Assembly (NCBI GenBank): GCA_049999765.1
Contig: JBNGIQ010007653.1
Location: 1-31,247, forward strand
DNA from: Phaeoceros laevis
Lineage: Eukaryota; Anthocerotophyta; Anthocerotopsida; Notothyladales
Reading direction: 5' to 3'
DNA: 31,247 nucleotides
The notes under the pieces are model-generated. The model saw only the letters and a list, made by a program, of their open reading frames with translations. It was not told where the DNA came from and ran no database searches. Both the position numbers and the translations under genes were made by a program. Positions 8,292-19,300 of this stretch are shown here, piece by piece; the stretch's first letter is position 1, and every line of letters starts with the position of its first letter.

Positions 8292-11031
8292 ATGGACAGA
8301 ATGAGGGGGTCCGAGCGTGCAGTGCTGGTTCTCTTGCTCATGTTCAGCTGGGAGACAGGCAAGTGCCTTGTCCGGGGAACAGATGGAGACGACTTCTTGG
8401 ATCTTCTGGACCTGCAGGTGAAGGAGATCGCAAACAAGGCCGTGGAGAATGCACAAGATGCCTGTGGTAAGTCGTATTGTCTTTGCCTCACACTCTCGCC
8501 TGACACGGCTGGTGAGCTATATTGCCTGCAGTGATACTAGGTAGGCTGTTTCTGGGCGTGGCCAGAAATGTAAAGGCAGTTGCTCTTTGCAGAAGATTCC
8601 TTCAGACCTTGTCAATTCATGTAAGGAGGCAGGAAGTTGCTCCCGGGGCCAATGCGCTCCGATCAGTGGGGAACGCAGGAGCTGCGTTCTATTCAACAAC
8701 AATCCCTATTGCGGGGATGGGTGCGACCGATTCCAAGTCACTTTCGACAGAAGTTATGTAAGGTGATGAGGCACTTCTGCTCTGCGGGTGTTCCACGTGA
8801 GTGACTGGTCTGTCTGTCTGTGTCTGTCTGTCTGTCTGTCTGACTGGGGTTTGATCTGACGCGGGTTTCGTGATTTCCCTGTTTCCTGCAGGACTCCATA
8901 CGCTGTGGCAACGAAGGATGTCGAGGACAGCGTTTGTATTCAGCGAATGCTGGATGGCACATTTCAGGATATGGTGAATGAGCGAAATGCAAGCACCTTT
9001 ATCCAGTACTACTTCGGATCAGCGGAAGGTGTCTTTCGTTACTTTCCTGGACGAGTAAGTTGCAACAGCAGCTCTAGTACTAGTAGCTCAATAATGAAGT
9101 CCTTTCTTCCTTTAGTAGAGTCGTACTTCGAAGGAAGAGGGCTTCTAGAGTGTAGTAACGATTCGTCATTGAATTCTTGCAGGAAATATTCAACTGCAGT
9201 GAGGTTTACGATCCCAGAATCCGACCATGGTGAGTGCTGAAGCTTGCCGAAGGTGCTTTTTCTGAAGGGTGCTTCTAACATCATCTTTGATGACTACTGG
9301 AAGGGCAGGGTTTTCTTAGAGCTGCTGTTGATATTAGTGCTTGAACTTTTCTTGTTGACTTGGGTGGGCAGGTATACAGGTGCCATTGCAGTTGCCAAGG
9401 ACCTAGTTTTGCTGGTTGACAATGGGAATTCAATGAATAGAGCACCATATATTGTCACTCCTACGTCAGCCTTCACCTATGCTGTCAATCTTGCTCAGGC
9501 GCTTCTACACAGTGCTGTTACTAACAACGATCGTGTGACAATCACGACTTTCAACAGCACCCATGCCACCAGTCTATCACAGGTATCTTTCAGTGGAAAA
9601 CATCTCTTGCAATGCGAGGCAGGGTTTAGTACCACCGAATCTAGCTTTCACAAAGTGCTGTAATATTGGTACACCATGAGGCTAAAATACAGCACTGCTC
9701 TCTTGCTCTCACTAGGTGGACGTAACAACGCTGGACACGTCTATACAACCTGTCCGGGATGCACTGAATGGGGTGCAGATATATGGAGCAGGGATTGCAC
9801 TATCAAACCTTACAGGAGGTCTAGAGAGCGCCTTTTCCACGTTGAATGGGACCGGAGGAACTGATAAACTGAAGGTGTGCGTCCTGTTCATGCTTTTTTC
9901 ATGCAGTTTCCATGCCTGTGAATGTAGTTTTCATGCCTGGACATTCACAGGACCTAGTAGTGTCTTTGTGAACACGATCTTCTTACCGTCACATCTGTGT
10001 TTTCCAGATTGTTATCTTGTTTACAGATGGCTCATCCCCACCTGAACAGGCTGAGCTGGCGCCCTTGCTGGCTAAGCTCCAAGAACAGAATATCACCTTG
10101 TTCACGTACATCGTCGGAGGATCGACCTCTCTGCAGAATTTTACATGCTCGACCCAGCGTACACATTTTGAAGCCCTGGAATTCCTGAGCCTGGAGCATC
10201 CTCTGCGAGGACTTAGGTCCTATCTCAGCTTCCTGGCCCGATCCCGTCAGAGAGTGAACGACAATAGAGCATTCTGGCAGTCAGTGTACCAGAGTGCATC
10301 TGGGCTTGGATTCGTTATCACTGTTGCATATCCAGGTCTGTCACCTTCCAACTCACTAGTCTTTATTACGACCCCATCCATGCCTAGTACCTGTCGTGAC
10401 CTCTTTCGAGACTGATTCTTGTCTTGTCATGGTGCATGTTCTGGTGGCACATCCAGCCATATACAACGGACAGCTGATTGGGGTAGCTGGAATCGATGTG
10501 CAAACTAGTGGGCTTGACCCGCAACTTCAAAACTCCATAGCTAACAGCTTGGTAAACGCAAGCAGACAAGTGACGCGCATTAATCCTAAAGGGGCTGACC
10601 TCGACTGCCAGGCAAGCAACTTCTCAAAATCAATCCTACGCTCCTGCTGGACTGCACGTACCTAATCTTTTGCGAATGGCAATGCTAACGGTGTTGGTTT
10701 TCTTGTGTAGAATACCCAACCCCTCAGCTGTAGTGCTACTCCTCCCGCCGACTCTGTCTGCAGTAGCAATGATTCTTCTGTGGCCCATACAGATCTCATC
10801 TGCTGCAAAAATTGTAGTGCATCCAACCCTGGCTCCAGCTCCAAGAGCAAGACCAAGGTGATCATCATTTCTGTAGTGGCTAGTGTTGCACTGTTGGCCG
10901 TAGTTGTCGTAGGAGTGTTCGTTGTGTGGCCAAAGCTGAAAAGCTGGTACCGAACTCCTATAAAAGGAACACCCAGGCCTACCCACAACGACAGTGCCAG
11001 TCCCACCTCAACTCCTACGCCTTTCTTGTGA
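8292..11031 (+). CDS. Secreted/membrane VWA-Cache protein (alpha2delta/CACHD1-like), 9 exons
   Basis: Exons: 8292-about 8466, 8593-8762, 8892-9054, 9183-9229, 9372-9582, 9716-9874, 10008-10335, 10457-10611, 10711-11031; about 575 residues. Residues 1-30 form a signal peptide with a Leu-rich core (VLVLLLMFSW). A VWA N-terminal region follows (LQVKEIANKA, later a Cys-rich loop, then YFGSAEGVFRYFPG and YDPRIRPW). The VWA domain has a MIDAS DNGNS at about 201-205 (DxGxS) and FTDGSS at about 313-318. A Cache-like segment (GFVITVAYPAIYNGQLIGVA) leads to a Cys-rich stalk, one transmembrane helix at about 519-542 and a short Ser/Thr/Pro cytoplasmic tail. This architecture matches animal calcium-channel alpha2delta and CACHD1 proteins, where MIDAS binds divalent metal and ligands; an extracellular sensing or channel-accessory role is inference. 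Exons 2-9 join in perfect phase, but exon 1 to exon 2 does not. The exon 8 donor is GC. I chose the ATG at 8292 because the signal peptide follows; ATG 8301 is an alternative. Confidence 0.85.
8809..8842. repeat. (TCTG)n microsatellite in intron 2
   Basis: An almost uninterrupted run of tctg/tgtc units in intron 2 (8763-8891) of the VWA-Cache gene. It is likely length-polymorphic and too short to affect splicing on its own. Confidence 0.9.
9915..9951 (+). repeat. Intronic stem-loop, 11-bp perfect stem
   Basis: In intron 6 (9875-10007) of the VWA-Cache gene, cctgtgaatgt at 9915-9925 is perfectly complementary to acattcacagg at 9941-9951, with a 15-base loop. A catgcctg motif occurs both just before or within the first arm and in the loop, so a small local duplication contributed to it. 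It would fold in the pre-mRNA. Confidence 0.75.
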
Positions 11032-11447
11032 GGTTCTGTAGAGGAACTTGAGTTGAACTGAAATTCAGCCAGAAATAACAAAGCGGCGTTATATGAATTG
11101 GTGTTAGACGGAACTGGTAGTTAGAACCATCCTTGTGTTAGTTAGGATTTACTGGGGCGTCGAGACTCGAGAGAGGTGCTCAACAGTGATCAAACGAAGG
11201 CAACCGGTCAGGAGTCAGGACTTCACTGTGAAGAACGCAAAAGTCACTAAGAGGCTGGATTCACGCTTATGTCAGCCACGGTAAGTAAAGGCTGGATTCA
11301 TGCTTCTGTCACCCACGGTAAGTAACTAGTATAGCAAATGTAAGCGTTTACAAACTATAAAGCAGCGCATGTTTCACCAAAAAAAAAGTAATTAAAAAAA
11401 GTAATTAGTATAGCAGCTGGCACCGTCTAAGGTCAACTGCTTTGCAA
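11032..11447. other. 3' region of the VWA-Cache gene
   Basis: The 3' UTR and intergenic DNA downstream of the stop at 11029-11031. No further gene is seen. It contains the 37-bp tandem duplication at 11252-11325 and an A-rich tract at 11379-11400, just before the transposon at 11448. Confidence 0.5.
11252..11325. repeat. Tandem duplication, 37-bp unit
   Basis: Two adjacent copies, 11252-11288 and 11289-11325, differ at about four positions. Each begins aggctggattca and ends cacggtaagtaa. The ending resembles a strong 5' splice site (g|gtaagt), but no coding exon ends there. Confidence 0.85.
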
Positions 11448-11808
11448 CATGGATGAGATTTGACCGGTTTGCTAGAAGCGTTTTGCAGGTGTGGTACGTG
11501 GGCCTTATTCTTTGAGAATTTGATACTATGTACTTGGTACTTTTGGCTTTGGTACTATGTATTTTGTACTTTCGCAAGTCAAGCCAAACCGTTTAAATAA
11601 AGTTTGACAAGAACCAAACCTGTTTAACAATTTGGAAAATTTGGAACCCGTAGAGGAGATTATAATGTCAAAAAACTTCAAAAAAACTTATATGTTAAGT
11701 TGGGGTATAGAGTAGTTCACTAAGGCTATGGAGTATGGCATGGCAGGGTAGGGTAGGTGCAAGGTTCAAATTTGTCCTTTACTCATATCTCAAAGAGTTA
11801 GCGTTTTC

Positions 11809-11957
11809 TGCTCATTTTCCTATATATAAAAGACATTTTTTAAATTAAGGTTGATACCCTTTTGACCTTAGTTTTCCTATGTGTGTGACAATGTGTGCTC
11901 AGTTTCCTATATATGAAAAATATTTTGTAAATCAAGGTGGTTAGTCTTTTGACCTTA
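11809..11957. repeat. Diverged direct repeat inside the TIR element, 62-bp units
   Basis: The stretch 11809-11870 (tgctcattttcctatatata ... ttttgacctta) recurs at 11896-11957 with substitutions. The 87-base spacing indicates an old duplication within the element. Confidence 0.7.
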
Positions 11958-12154
11958 TTAGAACCTTTTATAAAGGTTTCTGACGTTTGTACTCTTTCAA
12001 ACCGGTTTAAAAGATACAAACCGGTTTAAACGGTTTACATGTCTAACCTCTTTCTCGAGATATTTCCATTTCCAGGTCGGCTTGAATGGATTGAATCGAA
12101 TCGTGGTGGTGACCTTTTTCTCGGAAGGTTTGCAAGTCAAAAGTATGAATTTGA

Positions 12155-12238
12155 ACATTTGGCTAATATGGTTCTCTATTGAAAAGGTAAGGGTGTACAT
12201 TTGGCTAATATGGTTCTCTATTGAAAAGGTAAGGGTGT
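12155..12238. repeat. Exact tandem duplication, 42-bp unit, inside the TIR element
   Basis: The stretch 12155-12196 is repeated at 12197-12238 essentially without change (acatttggctaatatgg ... aagggtgta). The identity implies a recent duplication, younger than the divergence of the terminal repeats. Confidence 0.9.
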
Positions 12239-12320
12239 AACATAGTACATAGTACCAAATTCTCAAAAAGTAAGGCTACACCTGCAAAACCCTAAGCTAA
12301 CCGGTCAAATCTCATCCATG

Positions 12321-13385
12321 GTATGCGCCTACATCGTTGCCTTAAGCAAACTCTTGAGTCCTGCCTTGAGCTTCTCCAAGACTATGTGGGCACTCGTCCA
12401 ATAGAATACTATGCACAAGTGCGACAAGCCAAGAAACTAAGAGGCTGGACTGGATTTCTCTCGGAATCCTGTACGTTACCGTTGAAAACGCTGTACACCT
12501 GGCAGAAGCAGCTAGCCACAGCGCAGAGCAGTAAAATGTGTAGCACACTGGCATGCACAGCAAACAACTGGTGCCGGTCTTTTCCGCTGCTTTTGAGCGA
12601 ATGCCGTCTTGACAGCCAAGGCTGCAAACTTCGCAGCATAGGCTACAACCCGCCATTATTGCCAGAGCTCGGTCGCGTGGGACTAGCCGGGGATGGCCTG
12701 GACAAGCTCGTCCCTCCTTGAAGGGATTTCTTGACAAACCATGAGGTTAGCCCTGACAGCAGCAGCAAGCACGAGGTGTGTTCAACAACCGTAGAACCCA
12801 CTATGTAGGACTGTACACAGGAGCTACAGAAAGCTTCTTACCTTTCATAGATGAGAACGCCCTCTAGAGACCTTGGGTGCTCAAGAGCCACGCCTTCCTT
12901 GAGCCTTCGCTTTCAACGGTTTAGCCTTCTGACAAGAGAAGGACAAGATCTGATTTGCACTTGGAGATGACTGGCGCTGGAGATTGGGAGCCGGCAACTT
13001 TCCTGCACCCACCAAATTATGAGTAGAAGATTCTGGACAAAGCACGTAACACTGGATTGGACCCCACTTTCAAACAGTCTGCCTGCCTTCGTCTTCCCTG
13101 CCATATGAATGTTATGTTTCTTTCAGGCACACCCCTGTGAAAAGAAGAAAGAAAGCAGCCTTGACAGGTCAAAAGTAAAGCTCATAATGAGCCCTACACC
13201 AGGTGTCCTCTATTGCCAAGAAAATTCCCTTGTTTTAAAACACCGTTGCAAGATCACGGAAGGTCAACCCACGCTTCTGCAAACCTACTGACAGGGACTA
13301 ATAAGATGAATCTGAACAGCCAAATCCAACCGCTTCTTCTTAATGGCAGATGCCTGCTTAGTTGTTGTCACCAAACGGCATCAGG
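12321..13385. other. Intergenic DNA and probable 3' UTR of the VIH gene
   Basis: No gene recognised. Open frames near 12323-12740 exist on both strands but lack any family resemblance. The part next to 13386 should be the 3' UTR of the minus-strand VIH gene. Confidence 0.45.
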
Positions 13386-16300
13386 TCAAGCTTTTATATT
13401 TGCATGCTTATGGAAAGGCCAGAGGTTAACAAGGCGCTCCAGAACTCCTCCACCTTTCATGAACAAGCCTGAAAAGCCTTGAGGTGTTGTAGCTGGAGGG
13501 AAGTCCTCTGCTGGCATTGCAAATGGGCGGATCAATTTTTCCAGCCTGTCCAATGACAAGAATGACCCTTCCTCTTGCAATGTTTCAGAGGGTAGCACAG
13601 GCAGTGTATGATCTCGTTGGAGTGGAGAAGCCTGTGAGATCAAACAATAACACTTGTGAAGGACAGTCTACCATTTACAAGTTTTGCTCACCGCAGCAGA
13701 TGACAGAAATTAATCAAGACTGAGTGAACAGATGAGAGCCCAACCTCAAGGGGGCTCAAAGCTGACCCACAGCTGAACATCAGCTCAATGCGGAACCTTC
13801 TTGGATCGTCCAGTGACACCTGAGTCCAAGACAAATTGGAGTGAGCTTGAAAGATCCACCTAACACTTATCTAACGTTAGCTTGAAAGTCAGCTGCGGCC
13901 AGGCCTTGTAACAGCAGGTACCTCTGTATTCTCATACATCCTCAGGACAATGTGCGTCATATAATCAAGCTCCTTAATTTGGAATACCCTGAGCAGAGCG
14001 TCATTGGACACCAGTCCAGCTTCCCCTTGGAAAGAATCATCCAGATAACAATAACGTAGAACATTGATCAATGAGTGTATATGTGATTCCTGCAAAAGCC
14101 ATTTCTTAGTCGTGCTGAGCAACGTCTCAGGCCCCTCAGCGATGCAACTCATCGCATCTAAAGGGCTAAGAAAAAGACCAAGGTGGGCACTTAGAGAAAG
14201 CAAGGTCCTTACAGAAGTGAAGTAAAGGCGCGTTCGCACATGCCTCTCTGGAGTTCTCACATTTGCATACCTAAAATTAAAAAAATCAGTCCCAAACAAA
14301 GACCATTTTGCTTTGGTTAACTCAAACAGCTCCATGTGCACTCACAAAAGTATACATACTTGGGATCCAACCGATATTGTGCCTCTTTGTCGTCATCCTC
14401 ATCTGGATCTGACGACTTCTCACTGGTACTTGACCTCCGAGAGACATCAACTTTTATTTTGCCATTTGCTTTCTCACATGGTTTAGCAGGCATGTCTTCA
14501 AGACTTGTCGAGTGTGTCCTCAATGGTGAGTCTGCCTCTGAGCTTTCGGGTGTGGCAACACTTACGGCCTCCTCTCGAGTATTGCGGAGGTCTATCAATA
14601 TCTTCCCCAGCAATCGCCGGGCTATCTGTTGAGTGGTTAAGAACTCAGTATGCAAACGTAGGCTGGCAAACTCGGTATGCTAGCATACTTACACTCAAGA
14701 TAGTACAGCCAGGATTTTACCTTAGAACCAATTTTTAGCTTGTGCTTTGGGTTTATTCCATACTCGTTGGGTATGACGCCATCTGCAAGTGCCTGGTTGC
14801 ATGAAGAACAACGTAAGTAAGAGAGATGATTAGCAAATCAATTTGCAGCTAATTGCACCTGTGTGTGGAGGAACTACCTTGGCTACTTTGTAGAGCTCGT
14901 CCAGTCCATCCAGATCAAGGTGGGCATTGTGCAAAAGATCATACCTGCATTCACAGTCCCCACAATAAGCACAAAAACAAGAAACTGAGACATTCTCTTC
15001 ATTCTAAGTTGATGAGCTTCACGACTGCTGACTGCTTCATGGTAGCTCAGGACTATGCTTGTCAATAATTTCGAACAACACTTTGCATACTTTGCGGAGT
15101 CGTAAATATCAGGAATCTTGCTAATATCAAACCGCCTGCACATACACAAGTATAAGTTAGAATAGAACAAAATGTGGACCTAAACGTACTGTTTACTGGC
15201 AACTACCAAACGCTGTAAGAGGAAAACCTGTGCTCCATGCCATTATAATTCAATCTTGGAGCAAAGAGAGCTTCCAGGGTAAGGGACCCACCCCTTGCGC
15301 TCGTTGAAAACATCTCGTTCTAGCTTTTTCCAACGGGCATACATAAGCAGAAACCCCTCGCTGCCGCAAGGGAGCCCAGCAGCTATACGGTCGACATCCA
15401 TGTTTGTTTTACCAAGTGCTCGTGCTTGATCATAAGGTGGAAGATCTTCATCCAGGGATGTCTCCGCAAGGCGTTCTTCTTCTGCTTTACAAAGTGTCTT
15501 GACCTGTGCTGTAACCTGTGCTGTAAGTTCCACCTACAAACATACAGAAATGCAGGCAGGTTTCGTCTTTTTGAGATGCTTCAAAATGGATCACCTAAAA
15601 CGAGGTGCAGTTTGCGATGCAAAAAGTCATCAAAATGGCGTTGTCTCCTGAACTTTAATGCTCGCTTACCAATCTTTCCAAAAGTTTCAATGAACCTGCT
15701 GGTAGGCCCCCACCATCAACCATCCAGGGGAACTCTGTCATTGATGTAGGAGCTGTTTGGTCTTCACCAGTTATGATCTCGTACAGTCTGGCCTGCAGGT
15801 GATCAGATGCAATCTGTCAAACCACGCATTTTGAAAAAGCTTGCAGTTTCAAACCGAATATATATCTAAATGCAGCAAGGGACACCTTTGCTTCTTCCAT
15901 CTCAATGCTTGCAGTGTCTAGCCCATCAAGCATCGGTGAATCTTTGCTTACAAGAGAGACCTGCAAAACAGTTAGAATTGAAGGCCTCAGTTCGTGTATC
16001 ACGTGATTCTCTTGCAACACCAGAGTGTTAATGCGAATTACCAGGATAGGAGTTAATTGTCCCTCAAGATCAAGCAGACCTTTCGCAAAAGCAGCTGCAG
16101 ACATCTGCTTCAAACAGACACCACCAGATTGGATCACTTCTCAATCAGAAAACCAGTGTTCATGAACCAACGCATGATGTGACAAAGGGTGCGGAACGCA
16201 CTTGAACGCGACCCTCGTCAGAACTGTATATCTTCAGGTCATGTCTGTAAGTGCTATGCAGCCGAAGCAAACCAGTGCCCTCACCTGAACATGTTTGAAA

Positions 16301-19300
16301 TCCAACTGTTACACGAAACATTCAGACCAACCGTGACCTATGTGAAAACTGGCGTAAATTACAGGCATCTTGCCTGGATACATGGTGTTCCTGAAGGCAC
16401 GCCCAAATTCCTCAGCCTGCAAAGCAGAATTGTCATATTGTGCCAAGGGTTGTTAATGGGACCAAGGTGGACAAAGGGTCAATTGCATACTTGGGCTTTA
16501 CCATTCTGGAGAGCTGACAAGATACAAGACAGTACTGTTCCAAACATGCTCAATCAGAGTAGCCCTGCCCTTATGACTGACCTGTTTTCTGCCGGCATGT
16601 GTAAGAACCCCACCATATTTCAACACCATCAAAGCTTCTGATGGTTTTTCCTGTTCAGAATCTTCGTCATCTGACGATACCATTGTCCACTTCTGTGGCT
16701 TCAACTGAACCTTGCGGTAGATCCCCGAAAAGTGACCACCCTGAGAAGGCATAGAGCACAGCTCGGTTATAACACCGTCATGTTGGTTAGAGATAAGTGT
16801 CAGCAGAATGTGTGCATCGAGATACACTAGTCCAAAGTCGATTCTTGTGGTTGGTGGTCACGGGGAGTAACAATTTTCGAAGCAATACCTCTTCCAAAAC
16901 AGCTTTGACATGCCGAAGTTTTTCAGCGTGCTCTAGATCCTCAGCTTCACTATCACTCTCCTTACCAGACCTGCAGTGATGTCAAATATTCACCCAAAGT
17001 CCGGTATTAGACTCAGAGCTGTCTTAGGCTGCCTCAGGTTTGCACATCAGTGGGACACAAGAAATGGTGGTCAAAATCTGCAGCAAATGAACCTGGCTCG
17101 TGGTACAAGAGCACGTGTTGCATCCAGAAGATCTTGTAGCTGCACTGCACTTTTGAGCTTGGCCTGGAGCATTCAGTATTCAGTATGGCACATCAATCAC
17201 TTTGACCCAGTCTGAAACCACCAAAATATGCAACTACATCAATCTTCTAGGACAGAAACGGACCCCGCATAGATGCACAATATCAAGAACTCAAGAAACT
17301 TCGTCTGACCATCCAATAGCATGCTCAAATTACCTCTGCTCTTGGCCGATTGCCATTGTATTTGAGCATTAGGTCCAACAACTTGTTCTGTGTGACTTTC
17401 ATCTTCACCTTTTGCTTTGGTGTGCGGTCACCGCTATCAAGGGGTCCAGCACACCAATCATTGATGCTGCAACATAAAGGCAGAACAGAGAACGCGATGA
17501 AACCGTGTAAGAGAAACTTACTGGCGGAGGACAGCGATGACGCACCGCAGTTCTTCTGACTGCCCAAAGGTGCCAGTTAGCACTGTGCTTCCCTGCCTAG
17601 ACATTCCACCAGTTCTTACTGGCTCTGTGTGCCATGGTAGCGAAGGCAGAGTGGAAGAAAGATGAGGAGCCCTTGCTTTCAGAAACATAGTTCTTAGAAC
17701 CACTGCTGCATCGTCGTAGTATCTGCCTTGCACATTTTAAAAGCATCAAATCAGAGAGGCACATCGGAAAAATCCAATTCCAGATGTATACTTTCCCTTA
17801 ACGCTCACAAGGGCAAGTTCTCTCTACAAGTTGAAATACTTTGTACAGATGGTGGCCCTTATCTAGACAGTGAAGGGATCATAACTCTGGAATCCGGCGT
17901 CACACATGGGGTTAGTCTTGCAGCATGGCGGCATTACTAACTTGTAAGAGTTCTTCACGAAACTCCATCCATTGACGTCACATACGTAGGACTTCCCTTG
18001 AGACCGGAGGAGATCAAATCCACAAACCTGTATTATTCCACCTCAGTCAACACAAAGCAAGTCCAAAAATTTCATCTGCTAAGTATGTGAATTTGTGACA
18101 GGTACACACTAAAAGCTAAAGACAACACCTCCAACGGGTGCTCAAAACATTTTGACAACGAGTTAGGGGCTTTTGGATGTTGCAAACTCATTCTCAAGGG
18201 CCTAATACAATGAGACTGGCACTCGTGGGTGCAGTTTTCTCACCGCTTGGCCAAATGCTACGACCACATCTCGTGCCATTTCCTTCTCACTTGGCGTCAG
18301 CAAAACCGGATACCTCACCTGCACCAAAATCAACTAGTTGCAACCAAGCGTTTCCCAAAACATATAGCAAAATCTAATCAAATGCCGTAAAAGAACAGAC
18401 GGCGAATTGGCTATAGGTGGCCTTCTGAAGTACCTCCTTCCCATCTGCACTCCGCATAACAACACCATCCACCACAGGGGATTTTCGTGCCTCTGCATGT
18501 GCATACTGTGATCCAACTGTGTACACCTGCGAGCACCAATAAAAGCATCAACACAACCTGCCTGCAACCCATCACTGTACTCTTGACCTGAGAATGTCCG
18601 CACACAACAATATTTCACCCACATGCTCAGAAGGTGGATGAATGTCCTTAATGGTTATGACACAATATTTGGGGTACCTTGACATCGGTACCTCCAGTGA
18701 TCAGAAACTCTTCATAAATATAGGACCCTCCTCTCCGAACTCTCCTTGTATCAGGGTAAAACTCGCTTGAACGTTCTACCACCTGTGTTCACAGGAAGGA
18801 AAGGTAGTATAGGGGCAGCATGTACATATCAGAACCGGACTAGTTCATGAGCCAAGGTAATAAGCCGAGCCACATGATAAGGATCCATGAATTGCGGATC
18901 GGGGTAAAAATGACCTAGCAAACCGACCTCAACGTTCGTTGCTTGCCCTTCATTTGCGTAGTATCCACCCTCCAATTGCAGATGGTTTTGACAACTGCTA
19001 GCTTTTGACACTTCCCTTCTTGACACCCTACTCTTGGTAGTCTCGTCAAACTAGAATGTTAATTGCTAACGAAGGGCTGACCTGTGACAACTCAGGTCCA
19101 TGGACATGGGTTTTGTCAAAGCATGTGCTCCCAAGGCCAAGTTTGTTCAAATCTGCGGTTGTTGTATAAAAATACTGTCAAATTCAACCATTTGCCAGAT
19201 TGCAGTCTTTTCGTTACTTACAATAAAGATGACCAAATGTAAGAGCGGACTATTCTGACAAGAAATACTGTCTGTCCAGCAGTAAAAGATCTGAATGAGA

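Larger units (their letters stand above)
11448..12320. mobile_element. Non-autonomous TIR DNA transposon (MITE-like), about 873 bp
   Basis: The outermost 22 bases at the left end (starting catggatgagatttgaccgg) are the exact inverse of the right end at 12299-12320. Similarity continues inward for about 85 bases with small indels; both arms contain gttttgcaggtgt, then a ttgagaattt block, then tactatgtact. The interior is AT-rich, lacks a transposase ORF, and holds two internal direct duplications (11809/11896 and 12155/12197) plus several copies of accggttt/aaaccggt. I could not define an unambiguous target-site duplication (left flank ttgcaa, right flank gtatgc), so the exact ends and superfamily are open. 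Confidence 0.75.

Noticed and set aside
8522-8761. An 80-codon frame as the coding frame of VWA-Cache exon 2
   Set aside because: The alternative frame gives the Cys-rich KIPSDLVNSCKEAG...SYVR sequence and joins exon 3 in phase; the 8522 frame ends at a stop right at the donor.
12323-12740. A coding gene on either strand (131-132 codon frames)
   Set aside because: Overlapping frames on opposite strands, no family resemblance, no exon neighbours; likely chance frames next to the transposon.
13889-14341. A continuous 150-codon reading through VIH exons 27-28
   Set aside because: Conserved VIH sequence requires removal of the introns at 14090-14212 and below 13922; the read-through portion has no similarity.
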